64,000 nucleotides of DNA from Hydractinia symbiolongicarpus. Lineage: Eukaryota > Cnidaria > Hydrozoa > Anthoathecata > Hydractiniidae. The notes beneath the pieces are model-generated. The model saw only the letters and a list, made by a program, of their open reading frames with translations. It was not told the DNA's origin and did not search any database. Position numbers and translations under genes: made by a program. Shown here piece by piece: positions 46,884 through 59,518 of this stretch. Within the stretch, counting starts at the first letter, position 1; each line of letters opens with the position of its first letter. The DNA is taken from assembly GCF_029227915.1 (NCBI RefSeq), contig NC_079877.1:31025851-31089850 (forward strand), given 5' to 3'.

Positions 46884-49800
46884 CTATTATTGTTTTAAAG
46901 AATCGTGATATCCGACGTTCAAAGCACTAATAAAAAATGAAAACATTAAATGTTATTGTAGCTGATGATGAAAGAAGAAATAAGTTAGAACTTTCAGATT
47001 TCCTCATTTTGTGTCTGGGAAAATATCCATGACTTCGCCTGAAAAAACCTTTGCGTTTCGCTGATTTTATAAAAAACCCTCGACTATTTTGAAAATCTGG
47101 GTGTAAAGTTCTTAGAACAGAATGACAAAAATGTGATTCAGTGCCAAGACTTTATCTTATTGTATGTGCGTCGAAACTGAAAGAAGGATAGACATTTTAA
47201 CAATGTAGTAATTAAAATGTACAATTCATGAGGATTTTCCCTGCTGATATCTACTTATTTCTATATTGTGACATTCTCGAACCCAGTCCTCTTTGAGAAA
47301 AATCTAGGTTTTAATCTTAGAAAACTCTGGGAACGAGAATGATGTTATGAGTATTATTTATCTTTTTAAGGCCCCTTTTACACTTGTATGTTTTTTTTAT
47401 AATGAAACTAAGCATCCCAGCGCAAGTCATTTATTTCTTGTAAATTCTAAAGTTGTGTTTCCAGTTTTTTGTGTAATGTAGATGATTGGTACTGCACACT
47501 GGAAAAATATCGTGTAATATTTTGATGAATATCTAAATACTCACCTTAAAGTGTATGGTACTATAGTTCAACAAAAATCAAAACATCTTAAAAGTTTGTA
47601 TTTATGTGCTGAAACTTGTCGAAAGAAGAAAATGCTGGGAGTGTAAGTAATATAGTATTTTTATTTCACTACATGTTATATTTTTCATATCATGTGTTTT
47701 ATTTACCGTTCATGTAACTTTACTTTAGTTGAAAGATTTGGATTTTACACTTTTTTAATAAAATTTGTATTTTTTGGCTTTTGTAGAGAAAGCATGATTT
47801 TTACTATTGGGTTGTTTACATAATCTTGATAGGCTCGCGCATGCGTATGTCAGAAAAAACGGTTGTTTTAAGCTATTCTTTTTAAGAGCAGGTTTAGCTC
47901 ATTTCAGCAGAAGGTAGTTTTTTAAGTTGGATTTCTTTCATCGCAGCGGTTTGTTGTTTACATTTTTTACGTCTATGCATGCGCGCATATCCATTGTTTT
48001 CAACGAAAGATTAAACCATAATGGCGCATTTAAAAGAAACAAAAATAAATAAATAAAAATAAGTGCGATTAAAAACGCTTTTTGAGTTGATTGCCTTAAA
48101 TTAATTAAATCAATTGTGTCATTAATTCCAAAACCTACGTTGATCAACCTCGTTCCCAGGACTCCATTAAAGGTACTAATGCTTGTGAAAAAGACATGTT
48201 ATAAACAATTTCAATTTTCTTTTTTTAAACATTTCTCAAAATTTAGGTTGCTTGTTGCAGCTTTAAATTTCTGTGAAAATATTGCATCGTGTGTTAAGAA
48301 AGCACCAAAAAAATCCCAGTAATTGTCATTTACTCAACAGATCTGATATCAGGACACTCACTGCTAAAACTTTATGCGCTTGAACACCAGTGAAAAAAAA
48401 TCTTATTTTTTAAGATGTTATTAGCCATTAAACAGATTACGTGCATTCTTTCTAACTGTGTTTATGTCAGAAGGTGAAGCTTTCATTTTTTAAACCATTT
48501 TCAAAATTATAACTTGATTATGGAAATAATACCTTCTTAAAATTTTATCAAAAAATAATTTTGAACGAATTTTAATTCAGAAAAACAGACCACAAAATTC
48601 ACGATTTTTTAATGTTTTAAGACCAGCGTAAAATTCTTTCAACAACCCTTTTATAAATAAAGCCTTACCGCTTTTAATTTTGGACACAAGTTTACAACGG
48701 GTGAGCAGGAGGAGAAAAAAAGAGCCTCATCCTAGTATTTCCTTTTTTGTCCCAACTACAAACGTCTGCCAGTTATATACTACAACGACACACAGAATCA
48801 ACTTTTGCCAATGTTCCCTAGATTGTCTCAAGACGGGTCGGGTTCAAGTGTTGATACATGTAAACCGTGCCTTTAACGGTTTTTCCTACAATTGAGAAAC
48901 ACAAAGACACGTCACTTCTGGACTGCTGCTGGAGATTGTCATAAGATAGACCAAGCTTAACTATTGAGACATGACTTTTAAACCTTAATTTTTTCACAGA
49001 ATGGTCTGGTTCCAATGGATATATGAAACACTTATTACTTATAGCTTTTTATACTTCCTAAACTGCAAAATAAAAGTATAAAAATTTTTTGAAACCTAGA
49101 TAAATATCCTATTGGATATTTTAATTTAGTTATTAAATTATAAACTACAAAGATTTAAAAAATTATCAAACACCTTTTTTAAGTTGCCAACTCTTGAGCC
49201 TGAAAGGTAAAAAACGTTTGAAGCCTAACGTGGGAAAATCACACTATTCAATTCTGTTCTACTTGAGTACTAAAACAGTTCTTTTTAACGGCTAGTCACT
49301 TGAATATCTTATAAGCCGTCATTGGATTGATAATGATGCGTCAATCATTGTCTTATATACGACTCACATACTGATCTTAGAACGTCCAGAAGGGAGTTAA
49401 AGCTAACAACTAACTTATGTCATACAGACGACCACCCCACTTATTAAGACCATTCCATCCCCTTTGGTCTGTTAGAGTTTGAAAGGTATTTAACCACATC
49501 GTAGTCTCTTCTATTAAACATTTAATTCAAATGTGTATGGTTGTAATTTCTGATGAAACAGCATACTTATTTAACATAGCAAAAATAGAACCTCTTGTGG
49601 GCTTTTGCGAGAGTGAAAATTCGCTAGCATAATCGTTGTTGTAAGTATACTCTTTTGGTAATGGAGAAGAATGAAAAAAGTTTTTTGCCAAGTAATTACC
49701 ACAGTTTCATTGGAAAATAATTTTTTTTTAAATTGATGTCTCATCAGTATGAATGAAGCATTTGTATTTGACAAAAGTTTATAATTTACAGCAGAAATTA

Positions 49801-49963
49801 TTATTTTTTTGCACAGTTCAAATTTTGCTTATTAAGTAATAAATCTAGATTCAAAAGTGCAGAATAACAAAGGAATATTTATTTGATGTAAGTTACATCC
49901 TCCGTGAAGTAGAAAACAACAAACGATTTTTTGTTTAGATATTTGTAAACACACGTTAATCAA
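46884..49963. other. Non-coding upstream of the second receptor
   Basis: No exon or repeat with clear structure. A single CAACCTCGTTCCCAGG end lies near 48145. The promoter of the receptor starting at 49964 is expected in the right part but not identified. Confidence 0.4.
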
Positions 49964-52376
49964 ATGCTTTGGATAATTTGCACGTTGTTATGGAGTTTCT
50001 CCATACGTCAATGTAAGTGATTTTATTTACGTTGAAAATTCTGTACTCCTTTTATCGATATTAACATTGATATACACAACTTATTTTACAAGCAACATCA
50101 GGCTGGATTCCTTCAAAAAACGCAGCAATATGTAAGCGAGACCGAAACCTGTAGTGGATAAATAAAATAAGAAAAACAAACACAGTAGAAAGATTGATAT
50201 GTACAAGTTTTACTGACAGTTAGCTCCCTTAAAAAATTTGTAGGTTTCACTTCTAATGTAAGTGCCAAACAACAAACGTGACTCCTAAATAGGTAGTCAA
50301 CAGCAACGAATCAGCAACAGTCAATGTTGGAAAAGAGAGAAACTTCGGTAACGTTGAAACTCGAACTTTGTGTTGTTTTGCAAGGAAAGTTGAAACTTTA
50401 AACTCTGCAACCTTTGCTTTTTCATCCTAAGGTATCATGTCTGATCAACAAAATGGTTAAAATATTGATAAGGCGGAAGAAAACAACCAAATTTTGCCTT
50501 GTTTTTTTCCCGCCAACAGTTATGCTGAGTGGAGTTTTTAACTTTGGGCAGAAATTCACTCTGCCCATCTTTGGTGTGCAAATAAAATTTTAAATTGAGT
50601 TTCTTTGAAGTTGCTTTCTAAACAAGATCAATTATAGCTGTCATCTTAATTCTTATCCTATGATAGCTGTACGGTGTTTGTAAACCCGGCATTTTAAAGA
50701 AGTGACGAGATCATTTCTATTGCGAGTGTGAGTTGGTTATTCTGTTGACCAACACCCAAAAATTAGTAAAGAACTTTAAGCTTGAAAAAGTAAAATAATT
50801 CTGTCTCCTTTTAGAGATTTATTGCTTATTTATTTTTTTAAAACTCAGTAAACCTTTTCTACCCATGAAATCCATGCCCTTGAGCTACAACTGATTTTGA
50901 ACATAAATTCTCATTGAAGATAAAATCAATAACGAAGCTGAAATGTTTGTTCCGATAATTTTAAGAAAAGGATGAGTGAAAAGATTATTGTTTTTCGTGC
51001 AATATTATAGGCACATGTGGTACTATATCATGCACAATACGAAAAATTAGCGAAAGTGTGAATCATAATATATCTTTGACATGGAAAGTCATACCCTCAG
51101 CAGGCGAAAAGATACACGAAATTTCGATCTATGTCTTACCAGAGGGTGACACTGTTTATCCTGAAAAGAAATATAATTCCAGCATATCTGTGCAAGTTAA
51201 GTTGCCATACGTGTATCTGAACTTCACCAAGCTACAATACGCAAGCCCTCATACCTACCAACTCCATGTTGGGTTCTCTCGCAACAGCACGGATATGAAG
51301 TCGCATCTTGATAAATCAACTGAACTTTCCAATGTACTAGGTTGGTATTGCGAAGTTTTTATGGGTTTGGGATGCTTTGTTTACTCTATAACCTATTTAA
51401 ATGTTTATAAAACTGGTGTTATTATGTGAATACAATTTTTGTGGCTGATTAGCAAGCTGTACAACAGGCGTATTAACAACCCCATCATACTTTAGGGGTA
51501 GAAAGGTTTCGCGAAAACTCGCAAAAATTTAGGTCAGAAATTTTCGCGAGAGATATGACTTTTCCAAATTTTGTTTTCGCTATTAAAGAAAAAAGTCGCA
51601 AATTTTTGATGCATTTTCAGATTTTTAGTTTCTTATTAAAGAAAAAAAGTTAAAAATCGTGAAAATGCATTGTATGCAGCCATTGTTCATTGTGTGCAAC
51701 TTTTGTTCAGCTCCGTGTTACCACGAATTAAAGAAAGACAAAAAGGTGGTTCGAAAAAAACTAAAAAACAAAATCGAAGACCTCCTAACACCTGTTGTAT
51801 TTGGAGTGATCTCTATTTTAATTGTCTTCGTTCTTGCAACCTACTTGTATAAAGGTAAGATCAACTTTTTTTCGAGCATCATTTTCTTTCTTTGCAAAAA
51901 AAAAAAAAAACGTTTTTGAGCATCGTCAAACTAAATTTCAATTGTGTAATTTTTGTTGAAATATTTATTTGTGAAAATGTCTAATTTTTTCAAGGAAAAT
52001 TATTAAAAAAAATTAAACTTCCATTGAAACATCATTATTATTATTGTGTTGTGATACGGTTTGTTTTGATCTTATTTTAGTTTTAAAGAATCAACGATTG
52101 ATACCATCACCTCTGCAGGAGTACTCTTCTCTCACCCTCAATAGTAATATGCAGCCAAATACTCAATATGCGGAGCTTAACCCGCGACCACTCCCGCCAC
52201 TACCAACACCAATAAGCCCCTATGCTGAAGCTACAATTGTCGATGACGGCTGGAGTCAATACGAAGTGTCACCAGTAGATGTTTATGGACATGAAACTAG
52301 GCTGAATCATCATTATACAGAGGTTAATAATCATTTGAGACGTCTGTTTTCGAACGGTAATGAAGTGGCAATATAA
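49964..52376 (+). CDS. Small Ig-like type I receptor with ITAM-like tail
   Basis: Exons: 49964-50012 (signal peptide MLWIICTLLWSFSIRQ), 50093-50131 (probable 39-bp microexon), 51011-51340 (one Ig-like domain), 51711-51854 (membrane) and 52081-52376 (tail). All junctions are phase 1 with GT-AG borders. The model gives 285 residues, or 272 without the microexon. The ectodomain has NISLTWKV as B/C strands and VYLNFTKLQ...TYQLHV as E/F strands, but no Cys at the usual Ig positions. The membrane span (about 165-185) follows a very basic juxtamembrane stretch. The tail has Y202-SSL and Y217-AEL (YxxL, 11 residues, YxxL), then PRPLPPLPTP (SH3-type), YAEA, YEV and YTEV. Tyrosine-phosphorylation signalling through SH2 kinases is inferred. 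Similar tails are known in Hydractinia Alr receptors. The donor GTTGGT after the Ig exon is weak, and an undetected Ig exon cannot be excluded. Confidence 0.75.
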
Positions 52377-52399
52377 ATATTTATAGTTATTATATATAA

Positions 52400-53616
52400 C
52401 TAGTCGTTAACCCGTGAAACAATCCACGGGAATTAGCTGACGTAATTATATTTCGCGCATCTGTTAATTAAAATATTTCGCGCATCTGTTATGAAATTAC
52501 TCTGCGGTAGTCATGGTCCCTGGAAATATACACAGAAGCAGTGTAAACTACACTTTTTTATTTTTTATGGTATAGTTTATCGGAATTAGTGTTACGGCAC
52601 TTTCTCGTAAAATTCATATATTTAACAATAATTTGTGCATTTTTACGGCCTGAGTTTGATGTAAAAAAGAGGCAAATAGCTTTTGAAAAACTAAATTTGA
52701 CATTTTCTTACACTTTTTATTCAGTTTTGAAAAACAATAAGTTTCAGCAAAAAAATAAGCACATCCAGGTTTATTGTTTTTATTAAAAATATAAATGGTT
52801 TAAGATGAAAAAAAATTTACAAAATAAATTTCACATTCATGTTTAGAACAAAAAAAAAATCACTTACAAAATCTTTCTAAAATTTATTGTTCTCCTTCTA
52901 TTATTAAAAACTTGTTTCTGTTAATTTCCTTGAAAAGGCGCGAATAATTAAAACTTTTTCAATGAAATAGACAACGCAAAGTAATTGTCCGCAACTTTGA
53001 CGTAGTTATTTATAACAAAGAAACTGCATCGGAGGAACAATAAAAGTTAATTAACCATGAATTTTGTATAAGAAAATTTTTAAATTTAACTTTTGTGAAA
53101 CAACACAAAAGACAAAATAAAATTTTAAAATAGCGTAGCAAAAAGATCAAAGAGCTGTGCGCAATTTCGTGCGTGGTTAACACAAGTCGCTTTTGACGCA
53201 CGAACAGACAGACGGAATACGGCTATTATTAAAGAGACTAGTCGTTAGCCCGTGGAAAAATCCACGGGGTCGTCCGTCCTTCAAATTAACCCGTTGCAAC
53301 AAAGTGGACAGAAATATATCGCATTTGGTATTGATGCGCATTTTAAAAATTCGTGTTTCCGTTATGGGACACGGCTTTCGCGGACACACAGACAGACAGA
53401 CGACGGCTATTATTAAAGAGACTAGTCGTTGCCCGTGGAAAAATCCACGGGTTCGCCCGTCCTTTATATTTACCCGTCGCAACAAAGCGGATAGAAATAT
53501 ATCGCATTCGATATTCGTGTTTCCGTAACATGATTTTCTAACTCAGCGGGGGGGGGGGGGGGGGGGGTGAGGGGGTCCGCGCAGAGACAGACAGACGACG
53601 GCTATTATTATAGAGA
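52400..53616 (-). mobile_element. Head-to-tail array of three Helitron-type units
   Basis: Units 52400-53237 (838 bp), 53238-53421 (184 bp) and 53422-53616 (about 195 bp) abut without spacer. On the minus strand each begins TCTCT(T/A)TAATAATAGCC with CTGTCTGTC behind it and ends CCACGGG, a short spacer and CTAG. The 3' flank is T as expected; the 5' flank is not A, so the far border is uncertain. The third unit contains a run of about 22 G. No Rep/helicase gene. Frames at 53177-53541 are from this repeat. Confidence 0.7.
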
Positions 53617-53870
53617 AGTTATTTTAAAAAGAATAATTTTAAAATTTAGTAATCACGTGGTGCTGAATTCAATCTGATTTTTAAAGTATTGTGTTTATGT
53701 TCAAAGAAAAACTCGTGAGTTATAACTGCAAAGTTGTCGTTGATGATTAAAATAATAAACTTCAGTCAACATTTTTGCAGGACAATATTTAAACACTGGT
53801 GCGCTTTTTTTCTGTAAGAAATATTTTTCTTTCGATGCTTTTTGCAACATTAAAGTTTTGGATAGGTTTA

Positions 53871-53985
53871 TTTCCATGGAAACTGTGTGTACATCTCCAT
53901 GACAACTATGTGTATATTTCCATGGAAACTGTGTGTATATTTCTATGGAAACTGTGTGTAAGTTTTCATGAAAAGTGTGTGTATA
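53871..53985 (+). repeat. 23-bp minisatellite, five units
   Basis: Units of the TTTCCATGGAAACTGTGTGT type start at 53871, 53894, 53917, 53940 and 53963, exactly 23 bp apart, with a few substitutions each. It yields a His/Thr/Tyr-rich frame (53701-54039) that is not a gene. Confidence 0.85.
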
Positions 53986-55873
53986 TATTTGTACATTGTT
54001 GATAGTTAGAGCGCACAAAATTTCTTGGGTGCGGGTCACCTGAGAAAATCATGAAGACTGCAAACTTGTTATAAAAGTGCGATTTGCGCTGCGCAATGTT
54101 TAACACGGATTTTTTTTTAAATAAAATTAGCTAAATGTCTAGGACAAATCTTATTCTTCCTAGTTTTTATATTAATATTTTTGTATAAATATTGTTATCA
54201 CACATAGTTGTGTAATATCACAAAGTAATAAATCTTCACTTTCGCCATTCCTTAGCAATTTTGTTAGGCTTCAGAGCTACGTTCATCAGCTGATCAGAAT
54301 CTGCAATACAAAACTTGAGCTCAGCCTTGAATTATTACTTCCACAAACCCGAGTTTTCTATACGAAATTGCCACCTGTAATGTTAGCAGATTTTCAATTT
54401 AAAGGCTTGCAGGTTCGACTGATGATTTTGACTTTAAGTAAAGTGTTATCGATCAGTTCAACTGTAAATGTGGGCATCCAACGTGCTTACCCTGTTTTTC
54501 AAAGTCCCAATATTGTATATTTTTTTTATTACAAGATATATAAATTAACTTTTTAAACGGTGTACTTTTAAAACATCAACATGAAAAAATCTTTCGCTTA
54601 AGCTGTAGATAATGCTTTGTATTTTTTTTGGCGACTCGTAAGTTTCAAACTATCCAACTCTCGTTTCTGTAGAGCGCTTGTGATAGCTTTTGATTTATAT
54701 TGATCATACCATACGACACAAAACTCTTCTCATGCAGATTTTCAAAATTACAACAAAGCAAGAATTTGTTTTCCTCCATCAAGTCCACCATTTTATTCAG
54801 ACTATAGCTATTCTTCTATCATTTATTCATAGATTTTGAACAGAAAATCAAACCAAATTTCAGGATCACTCTTCACAAACAGGAAAATTGTAAATATTCT
54901 TTCGTTAGGGCTTGGCGAAAAAAAGCTATCTTCCATATTTTATTTTGACCAATTTAAAAATTATGACTGGTAGTTTTTATTTTTTTCCTGGATTTGCAGA
55001 ATTTCTTGACATTCTTTTGTAAAAAAAGTATGGTATTATTTTCGCCGCCATCCTCTCCTCCACTTTCCTTCCACTTCCTCCTCCCCTCAAAAAATCAAGA
55101 ATTGCTAATAATTTGTGAAGATTTATATCAAAGTGAAAAATTATACAGCCAAAATGAAATGTGTACTTGTGTTTCATTAAGAAATAGCTTTTCCTTAAAA
55201 ATATTTATTAACGTTTTTACGTCATTCCCAAACACTATAAGTCGCGAACAATCATTCGCGAAAAAATTACGCACATCGTTGAACAACTAAAGAAATTATT
55301 CATAGAATCTTTGTTCTTGTAGCTTCTTGAAATCGAACGAAAAAAAAATTGAGCACAAGTAATTAATAATTTTTTCTTCTAATTGGAATCTATACAAGGT
55401 AAAAGAAATAACATCGCTCCAAAAAATCATTCATTTTAATAAGTTTTGCCAGGTATGCAAGAATATTTCATATTTCATTTCAGTTGCTTAGGGAAGGATT
55501 TTCACTAAATATAAGTGTGACTAATTTTAGCTTGACACTAATAATAAACATATTTTTAATAATTTCCCTTTTTATAAGTAGGTTGTTAAACTTTCAGCTT
55601 GACGAGTTGCTCAGCAGTTACTCAGGTTTTGACCTAAATTTCAGCCAGTACTATCAACTCGGTTACACTAAAAAGTGTACCTCTCTCTTATGTATCAATT
55701 TCTAAATTGGGATTCGCTAAATAAATCAAATATCTTTAAGATATAGAAAAGCGTTTATACTGATGACACTGAAGATCTTAAAAAAATAAAGAGTATCAGA
55801 AAAGATGTTCAAAATTCTTTAAAAGCTGCAATGGACAGTTCTAAAGTTTTAAAAGTCAATAATTAAATTACTA
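53986..55873. other. Non-coding between receptor locus and SSADH
   Basis: No gene or clear repeat recognised. The 3' untranslated region of the dehydrogenase should lie at its right end. Confidence 0.45.
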
Positions 55874-57838
55874 CTACAACCCACCAAGACAGACGTACTT
55901 CAGCTCCAAATAATCGCTGATTCCATATATGGAGCCTTCCCTTCCAAGTCCTGATTCTTTTATACCTCCAAATGGGATCATTTCGTTTGAAATTGCAACT
56001 TCGTTTACACCAACCATCCCTACTTCCAATTCTTCTGCAACTCTCCAAATCTGTTGATAATCAGTTGAGAAAAAGTAACCAGCCAAACCAGAGTTTTCCG
56101 TATTTGCAAGAGCTAATATTTCCTGCTCTGTTTTGAATTTAATCACAGGGGCAACAGGACCAAATGTTTCTTCTTTTACACACTGCATTTCGTCATTGCA
56201 ATCTCCAATTATTGTCGGTTCAAAAAACAGGCCTCCTCGATCAGATAATTTACCACCAAGAACAATTTTACCACCGTGTTGTTCAGCATCTTTGATATGA
56301 TGTAGAACTTTCTCAAGTGCACCTTGATTTATTAACGTACTAAGCGTAGTGTCTTTCTCTAACGGATCGCCAATCTTTAACTTAGAGACAGCTTTTGTGA
56401 ACTCGGACATAAATTCATCGTAAATTCCCTCCTGAACAAATATTCGCTCCGCGCAAATACACGTTTGTCCCGAATTGCGAAAACGCGACACAACGGCTTT
56501 GGATGCTGCCAATTTAGCATCAGCAGAATTGAACACGATAAATGGAGCATTTCCTCCAAGTTCCATTGAAACCTTTTTGACGGTAGGTGCCGACTTTTCC
56601 AGCAACCATTTGCCAACTTTTGTAGAACCAGTAAAAGTTATTTTTTTAATCAAAGGGCTAGTACACAAGGCTGTACCAGCCATCACTGTATTTTCTCGCG
56701 AACAAGTGATTACATTCACAACACCGGGGGGTACATCCAAATCCTCCACAAGTTGACAGAAAGCTAATGCCGACAACGGCGTCTCTTCGGACGGCTTAAT
56801 TACTGACGTGCAACCTGCAGCCATGGCAGCGCCTACTTTTCTGGTTATCATGGCCAAGGGGAAGTTCCATGGAGTTATCATACCGCAAACACCAACTGGC
56901 TGTTTCAGAATCATCTTACGTGTGTTAGCTTCAGCATTTGGCAATATGTCTCCGTTGATGCGTTTGGCTTCTTCCGAATACCACTCCAAGAACGAAGCCG
57001 CATATTTAACTTCACCCACGGACTCGCTGATTGGTTTTCCTAAAATAAATTTCGACGCAAAGTTACAGCAACCTAATAATTTGGACAAATATTTCTACGT
57101 TGACGGTCAATTGAAAAATATTTAAGCCTGATATATAAAAGATTGTTTATAAATAAGAAAATTGAAAGCAATTTTTTTTTTCTTTTATGACCAATATGAG
57201 TAATGACCATCAGTAATGATGTGTTCAGAAGTTAGGAGTTATAAAAAAAAATCTTGCAATTAAAATGAAAATTCAATTGAAAAGTCAATGCAAAAGATGA
57301 CATCCCACGAATTCTTCATGACTTGTGGACGACCTAATTTTTCGCGTCATTGCTTTTTATTGTAATGACTCCCTAGGGGGGGGGGTCGTTATATACTTCC
57401 CGTCTGTTTTTTAATCAATACGCTCGCAATCGCTTTAAAATTATATATTTTAAGCTTAAAACTGAAAATTTTTAGGATGGTCAAGGCTAAAAAAATTTAG
57501 GTATCCAATCTAAAAAAAAGGGCATATAAAGGACACAATAAAATATGGTTTAGCAAGGTATGGGAAAGTGAACTCATAAGGAGACATATATAAATAGAAA
57601 GAGAGAGTATAGTTTGACTTAGTTTTGGTATGAGAACTTAAAATTTAGACGTACCACATTCTAATGTCATAATGGTGGCCAAATCATGCTCGTTCTCCTG
57701 CATGCTTTGACCAAGCTTTCGCAAGATCTCACTTCTGTATTTACATGATGACTTCTTGTACGTTTGAAATGCAATATGAGCGCTTTTGATTGCACCATTA
57801 ACATCATCTTCATCCAAATCAGACACATTAGCAATAAT
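55874..57838 (-). CDS. ALDH5A1: Succinate-semialdehyde dehydrogenase, last two exons (5' part missing)
   Basis: Mitochondrial enzyme of GABA breakdown that oxidises succinate semialdehyde to succinate with NAD. Two exons, 57838-57655 and 57039-55874, join in phase 1 through TLECG/KPISE (family motif TLExGKP) and give 450 codons with the stop. Landmarks: TPWNFPLAMITRK (Rossmann region), FTGSTKVGK (cofactor binding), SMELGGNAPF (catalytic Glu) and SGQTCICAE with catalytic Cys codon at 56461-56459. KEETFGP, LEVGMVGVNE and PFGGIKESGLGREG follow. The C-terminus YLELKYVCLGGL is typical of SSADH. The C-x-C at the active site matches the redox-switch cysteine pair known in human SSADH. The first exon begins at IIANVSD in phase 0, so the mitochondrial targeting part and first strands lie further upstream. 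They were not found up to the window end; the intervening transposons may sit in that intron. Confidence 0.93.
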
Positions 57839-58780
57839 CTAGAAAAAAGTAACAGGAATTTTGCAGTGGTGAACAATGTAGAAAAATATTGGAGATATCT
57901 ACATGAACTTTAGTGAAAATTTTAATGTATGCGAATTTGTTGACATGTAAGCAAATATAATTTGACACAAAAAGTGAAAATAAATCAATGTTTTTCTCCT
58001 TTTTCTCAAAAACATTGTTCGAGGTAAAACCCTTGCCTATGAAATTTCAAAGATATAAACTTACTGACTTAGAATAAAATATCATACATATCATAAAATT
58101 AATTAATAACTCTGAGTTTTCCTCCTTCCCTTAACAATGACTCTTTAACTGTCATAAAACAACAAGGAATTGTAAAAGTTTTTCTGTTTAAAGCATGTAA
58201 TTTCTGCACGTTACACGTAAACTTTTTAAAATAAAAATTAGTGTTTAAGACAAGTAAAATGTTGAAGCTGGTGTAAAACTATTTTGTAAGGATTCTGATC
58301 AGTGTTTTGGCACAAAGTCATCATGCCATGTTAATCAACATTGTAAATCCTTTCCAAAAAATGTCAAACTTTTCCAAAATGGTAGGAGGGCGCTTGCTAT
58401 GATAAAACTTATATAAAACTTTTACCCGCATGACAACAAATTTTTAAATATAAACATAATTCGAAAAAAAATTAAAAAGAAAATCGCCAACATGCAATAC
58501 TGCCATTTATGTAACTGCTCTTATAAGAGATTCTATCATTTTAGAACTTGTTCACTGCAAACAAAAGTTTATTTTAAATAAAAGATATAGAAAAGTGGTC
58601 CAGGATTTTTCTTCTTTTCGTTTGAAAAGCCTTCATACGTTTTCGAGATACAGATCCTCAAAGTTTTAATAATTATGCAAAATAATGACGTCATAGATAA
58701 GATGTTGGGAAACGATTGCTGTGATCACTAATAATAAATAAGTAACTTTTGTGTAAATATAATAAAACTGAATTGGTATA
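57839..58780. other. Intron or upstream sequence of SSADH, non-coding
   Basis: No exon with SSADH-like N-terminal sequence was recognised on the minus strand. Confidence 0.4.
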
Positions 58781-59518
58781 TCTCTTATAATAATACGCTA
58801 GGTGTGTCTGTCTGTCACTCTTGCAAAGTGGATTACATTCTTCAAAATTTTCTTTAACAAATTCTATAAAACATCGCCTATAAATTGTTCTGTAATTTAC
58901 CGATAACTTTACCGATAAAATAGTATTGACGTCAAAGGAAAGTTAATTAAGATTATTGAAGCCATTACAATGCACTTAAAACTTTGAGGCCAAATAACTT
59001 GGAAACGAGGTGGTGACGTCAATGTTTTTTCACCGCGTGGGTAACTAGGGACAACCTGGGACCAATTTGGGTAAGTTTTCCAAACCTGGGTCCCCGAATC
59101 CGTTTCGGAATGGACGGGTTAATTACGTCATCAAAAATCTTCAAACCCTAATATCTCTGCAACCGTTTACCAAAAGTACATGATCCTATACATTTTCTTA
59201 ATCAGTGCTTCAAGATCTATACGATGAAGGCAACATGTATACAAATTTCTTAAAAAAAATTTTGGGTTTTGACGGTTCATTGCTGACGTCAGCAAAATTT
59301 TTAAAACCTTATATCTCCTTAGGCGTTTGTCGAAAACATATGATCCTATACATTATTTTGATCAGCGTTTTAACCTCTACACAGTACAGGCAACGAATAA
59401 ACTAAACTTCGCCAATTTTTTTGTACCTGCACTGCTGACGTCAGCAAAAAATCTAAAAAAACCTATTTTCCATTGTCCCTCTTCCTAAGTGGATTACTCC
59501 ACGGGCCTTATCGACTAG
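58781..59518 (+). mobile_element. Helitron-type non-autonomous element, 738 bp
   Basis: Starts TCTCTTATAATAATACG after A, with GTCTGTCTGTCAC close behind. It ends with a GTGGATTACTCCAC hairpin, then GGGCCTTATCGA and CTAG followed by T. Contains no Rep/helicase coding region. A related 3' end occurs at about 31804-31845. Confidence 0.65.

Noticed and set aside
53177-53541. Frames of up to 111 residues on both strands
   Set aside because: They fall within the Helitron-type tandem array and repeat with its units.
57040-57088. Upstream extension of the large SSADH exon (MSKLLGCCNF...)
   Set aside because: An acceptor (TTATTTTAG) at 57041-57040 and perfect continuity with the preceding exon (TLECG/KPISE) show that this part is intron.
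56475-57125. Plus-strand frames opposite SSADH
   Set aside because: Antisense shadows of a well-supported dehydrogenase exon.
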